DNA from: Bryobacterales bacterium
GTDB taxonomy: Bacteria > Acidobacteriota > Terriglobia > Bryobacterales > Bryobacteraceae
DNA length: 16,179 bases
Direction: 5' to 3'
Assembly (NCBI GenBank): GCA_030838885.1
Contig: JAUZEU010000366.1
Location: forward strand, 1 to 16,179
Every line of letters starts with the position of its first letter. Position 1 is the stretch's first letter. Positions 14,539 through 16,179 of this stretch are shown here, in pieces. Under the pieces are notes generated by a model, which had not been told where the DNA came from, did no database searches, and worked only from the letters and a program-made list of their open reading frames with translations. The position numbers and the translations under genes are program-made.

Positions 14539-15621
14539 TTGAACCTCAACATATTAGTGCTTCCGGGCGACGGCATAGGCACGGAAGTCACCGGAGAAGC
14601 CGTGCGCGTTTTGCGCGTTGTTGCCGAGAAGTGGAAGCACCAACTCACACTCCGTGAAGGCCTGCTGGGCGGCATCGCTATTCATAAGACCGGCACCCCG
14701 TTCCCGTCTGACACCGAAAAACTGGCGCTGGAAGCCGACGCTGTTCTGATGGGCGCGGTTGGACTTCCTGAATTTGACGAGTGGCCTCCGGAGAAGCGCC
14801 CGGAGCGCGGTCTGCTGGGGATCCGGAAAACGATTGGCGTTTATGCCAATCTGCGCCCGGTTCGCAGCTACAAGGCGCTGCTGGAATCGAGCCCGCTGAA
14901 GAACCATCTGGTAGACGGCGTGGACATGATTATTGTCCGCGAACTGAACAGCGGTATCTATTACGGTACTCCTCGTGGCATCTATGAGGATGGCCCTGAG
15001 CCGCGCGCCGTCAATACGATGGCTTACACGTGGAGCGAGATCGAACGCGTGACCCGCATGGGTTTCGAGCTTGCGCGCAAGCGGCGCAAGAAGCTTACGT
15101 CCGTGGATAAATCAAACGTGCTGGAGACTTCGCAGTTATGGCGCCGGGTTGTGGTCGAGATTGCCAAGGAATATCCGGACGTGGCGCTGGATCACCTGCT
15201 GGTGGACAACTGTGCGATGCAGTTGGTGCTGAGTCCGAAACGGTTCGACGTGCTGGTCACGGAAAACATGTTTGGCGATATCCTAAGCGATGAGGGCGCG
15301 ATTCTCGCCGGGTCGATTGGTATGTTGCCTTCTGCATCCATCGGCGCGAAGAAGCCCAATGGCGTATGGACGGGACTTTACGAGCCTGTTCACGGTTCCG
15401 CTCCGGATATTGCGGGGCAGAATAAAGCGAATCCGTTCGGAGCCATCGGTTCGGTGGCGGCGCTGCTGGAATACAGCTTCGGGCTGAATGAAGAAGCAGC
15501 CGCCGTGAATCGCGCAATGGAACAGGTTCTCGCGAGCGGCCGGGTTACCGCCGATCTCAAGCCCGCCGGAACGCCGGCCACTACCGAGCAAGTAGGAGAA
15601 GCAGTTTGTCAGGCAATTTAA
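14539..15621 (+). CDS. leuB: 3-isopropylmalate dehydrogenase
   Basis: LeuB oxidises and decarboxylates 3-isopropylmalate to 2-oxoisocaproate using NAD. The 360-residue length is normal. Substrate and metal residues are visible: Arg96 (GLLGIRK), Arg106 (ANLRPVR), Arg134 and Tyr141 (VRELNSGIYYG), Lys191 (SVDKSNVLE), Asp223 (LVDNCAMQ), Asp247 and Asp251 (FGDILSDEG). The NAD-binding motif HGSAPDIAGQNKANP lies near the C-terminus. Translation starts at TTG 14539, 7 nt after the leuA stop. The last 16 nt overlap the start of leuC. Tight packing indicates one transcript with leuA and leuC. Confidence 0.97.
   Translation: MNLNILVLPGDGIGTEVTGEAVRVLRVVAEKWKHQLTLREGLLGGIAIHKTGTPFPSDTEKLALEADAVLMGAVGLPEFDEWPPEKRPERGLLGIRKTIGVYANLRPVRSYKALLESSPLKNHLVDGVDMIIVRELNSGIYYGTPRGIYEDGPEPRAVNTMAYTWSEIERVTRMGFELARKRRKKLTSVDKSNVLETSQLWRRVVVEIAKEYPDVALDHLLVDNCAMQLVLSPKRFDVLVTENMFGDILSDEGAILAGSIGMLPSASIGAKKPNGVWTGLYEPVHGSAPDIAGQNKANPFGAIGSVAALLEYSFGLNEEAAAVNRAMEQVLASGRVTADLKPAGTPATTEQVGEAVCQAI
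15594..15598 (+). promoter_or_regulatory. Shine-Dalgarno deciding the TTG start of leuC
   Basis: AGGAG sits 7 nt before the TTG at 15606, inside the coding end of leuB. There is no ATG in the leuC frame before the conserved DSHLV motif, so this site decides the start. Confidence 0.8.
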
Positions 15622-16179
15622 GAACGCTTAGCCAAAAAGTATGGGACTCGCACCTAGTGCGCGAAGAGGCGGGTGCGCCTTCCCTGATTTATATCGACCT
15701 GCACCTGGTACATGAAGTCACTTCCCCGCAGGCTTTTTCGGGTTTACGTGCGCGCGGACTTAAGGTCCGCCGTCCCGATCTGACGGTTGCGACTACAGAT
15801 CACAGCATTCCGACCTCGGACCGATCGTTGCCGATTCTCGATCCGATTGCGGCCAACCAGGTGGCACAGCTCGATATCAACTGTAAAGAGTTCGGCATTC
15901 CGCATTACGGAGTGCATTCGGAGCATCAGGGCATCGTGCACGTGATCGGACCGGAGTTGGGCTTTACACAGCCGGGTATGACGGTGGTCTGCGGCGATAG
16001 CCATACAGCTACTCATGGAGCGTTTGGCGCTCTCGCCTTTGGCATTGGCACCAGCGAAGTAGAGAATGTTCTTGCGACTCAGTGTTTGCTGCAGCGGCCT
16101 TCGAAGACGTTCAAAGTTCAAGTGGATGGAACGCTGAAACCGGGCGTTACCGCGAAGGATATTATTCTCGCGTTCTGCG
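15606..16179 (+). CDS. leuC: 3-isopropylmalate dehydratase large subunit (partial, runs off the end)
   Basis: LeuC is the iron-sulfur (aconitase-type) subunit that, with LeuD, isomerises 2-isopropylmalate to 3-isopropylmalate. The first 191 codons are present and open to the last base. Family blocks seen: KVWDSHLV (11-18), LIYIDLHLVHEVTSPQAF (27-44), TTDHSIPT, NCKEFGIPHYG, HQGIVHVIGPE and CGDSHTATHGAFGALAFG (129-146). The cysteines that hold the 4Fe-4S cluster lie later in the family and are outside this window. The start is TTG at 15606, overlapping leuB by 16 nt, supported by AGGAG at 15594-15598. leuD would be expected next. Confidence 0.96.
   Translation, partial: MSGNLRTLSQKVWDSHLVREEAGAPSLIYIDLHLVHEVTSPQAFSGLRARGLKVRRPDLTVATTDHSIPTSDRSLPILDPIAANQVAQLDINCKEFGIPHYGVHSEHQGIVHVIGPELGFTQPGMTVVCGDSHTATHGAFGALAFGIGTSEVENVLATQCLLQRPSKTFKVQVDGTLKPGVTAKDIILAFC

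Noticed and set aside
1..16179. CRISPR array, IS element, tRNA gene or prophage module
   Set aside because: No regularly spaced repeats, transposase motifs, cloverleaf-like segments or phage genes were seen on either strand by reading; no search could be run.

Overview
The window looks like chromosomal DNA of an acidobacterium, probably close to the Solibacter/Bryobacter group. This is inferred from the large Oar-like TonB-dependent protein with a carboxypeptidase-regulatory N-terminus and the LPLNGRNY motif, the moderately high GC with many GTG and TTG starts, and the style of the proteins. No rRNA or tRNA gene is present to confirm it.

Layout, left to right. (1) Positions 1-181 hold the C-terminal end of a TolC-type outer-membrane efflux protein. 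(2) Positions 201-937 hold a VapBC-type toxin-antitoxin pair whose promoter places the transcription start almost on the antitoxin's GTG, so the mRNA is probably leaderless. (3) On the minus strand, read from about 8904 down to 934, lies one long compact operon: lysine riboswitch, dapE-like deacylase, asd, lysC, dapB, dapA, dapD, a secreted alpha/beta-hydrolase and a small 52-residue open frame. Junctions between the biosynthetic genes are overlaps, 0-1 nt gaps, or one short gap with a strong Shine-Dalgarno. (4) Divergently on the plus strand, 9071-12436 encodes the Oar-like outer-membrane protein. (5) Positions 12595-13253 hold a decayed DUF429-family gene with a nonsense codon, several frameshifts and an internal deletion. 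An apparently intact open frame from 12665 to 13300 is a mosaic of the wrong and right frames. (6) Positions 13338-16179 hold a leucine operon, leuA-leuB-leuC. LeuA ends before the leucine-sensing C-terminal domain and leuC runs off the window.

How the genes work together. The minus-strand operon covers aspartate to tetrahydrodipicolinate (LysC, Asd, DapA, DapB) and the succinylase branch (DapD, DapE). The aminotransferase step, DapF and LysA are absent and must be elsewhere. Control appears double: an L-box lysine riboswitch at the 5' end of the transcript, and a lysine-sensitive-type aspartokinase with ACT domains. By contrast, the leucine operon's first enzyme has lost its usual allosteric domain.

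The most useful observations are the lysine riboswitch with an aligned promoter and an unexplained expression platform, the regulatory-domain-less IPMS, the DUF429 pseudogene, the leaderless vapB with an 8-bp-spaced repeat at its promoter, and the hydrolase plus small open frame riding at the end of the lysine operon. I did not find a clearly new multi-gene system.
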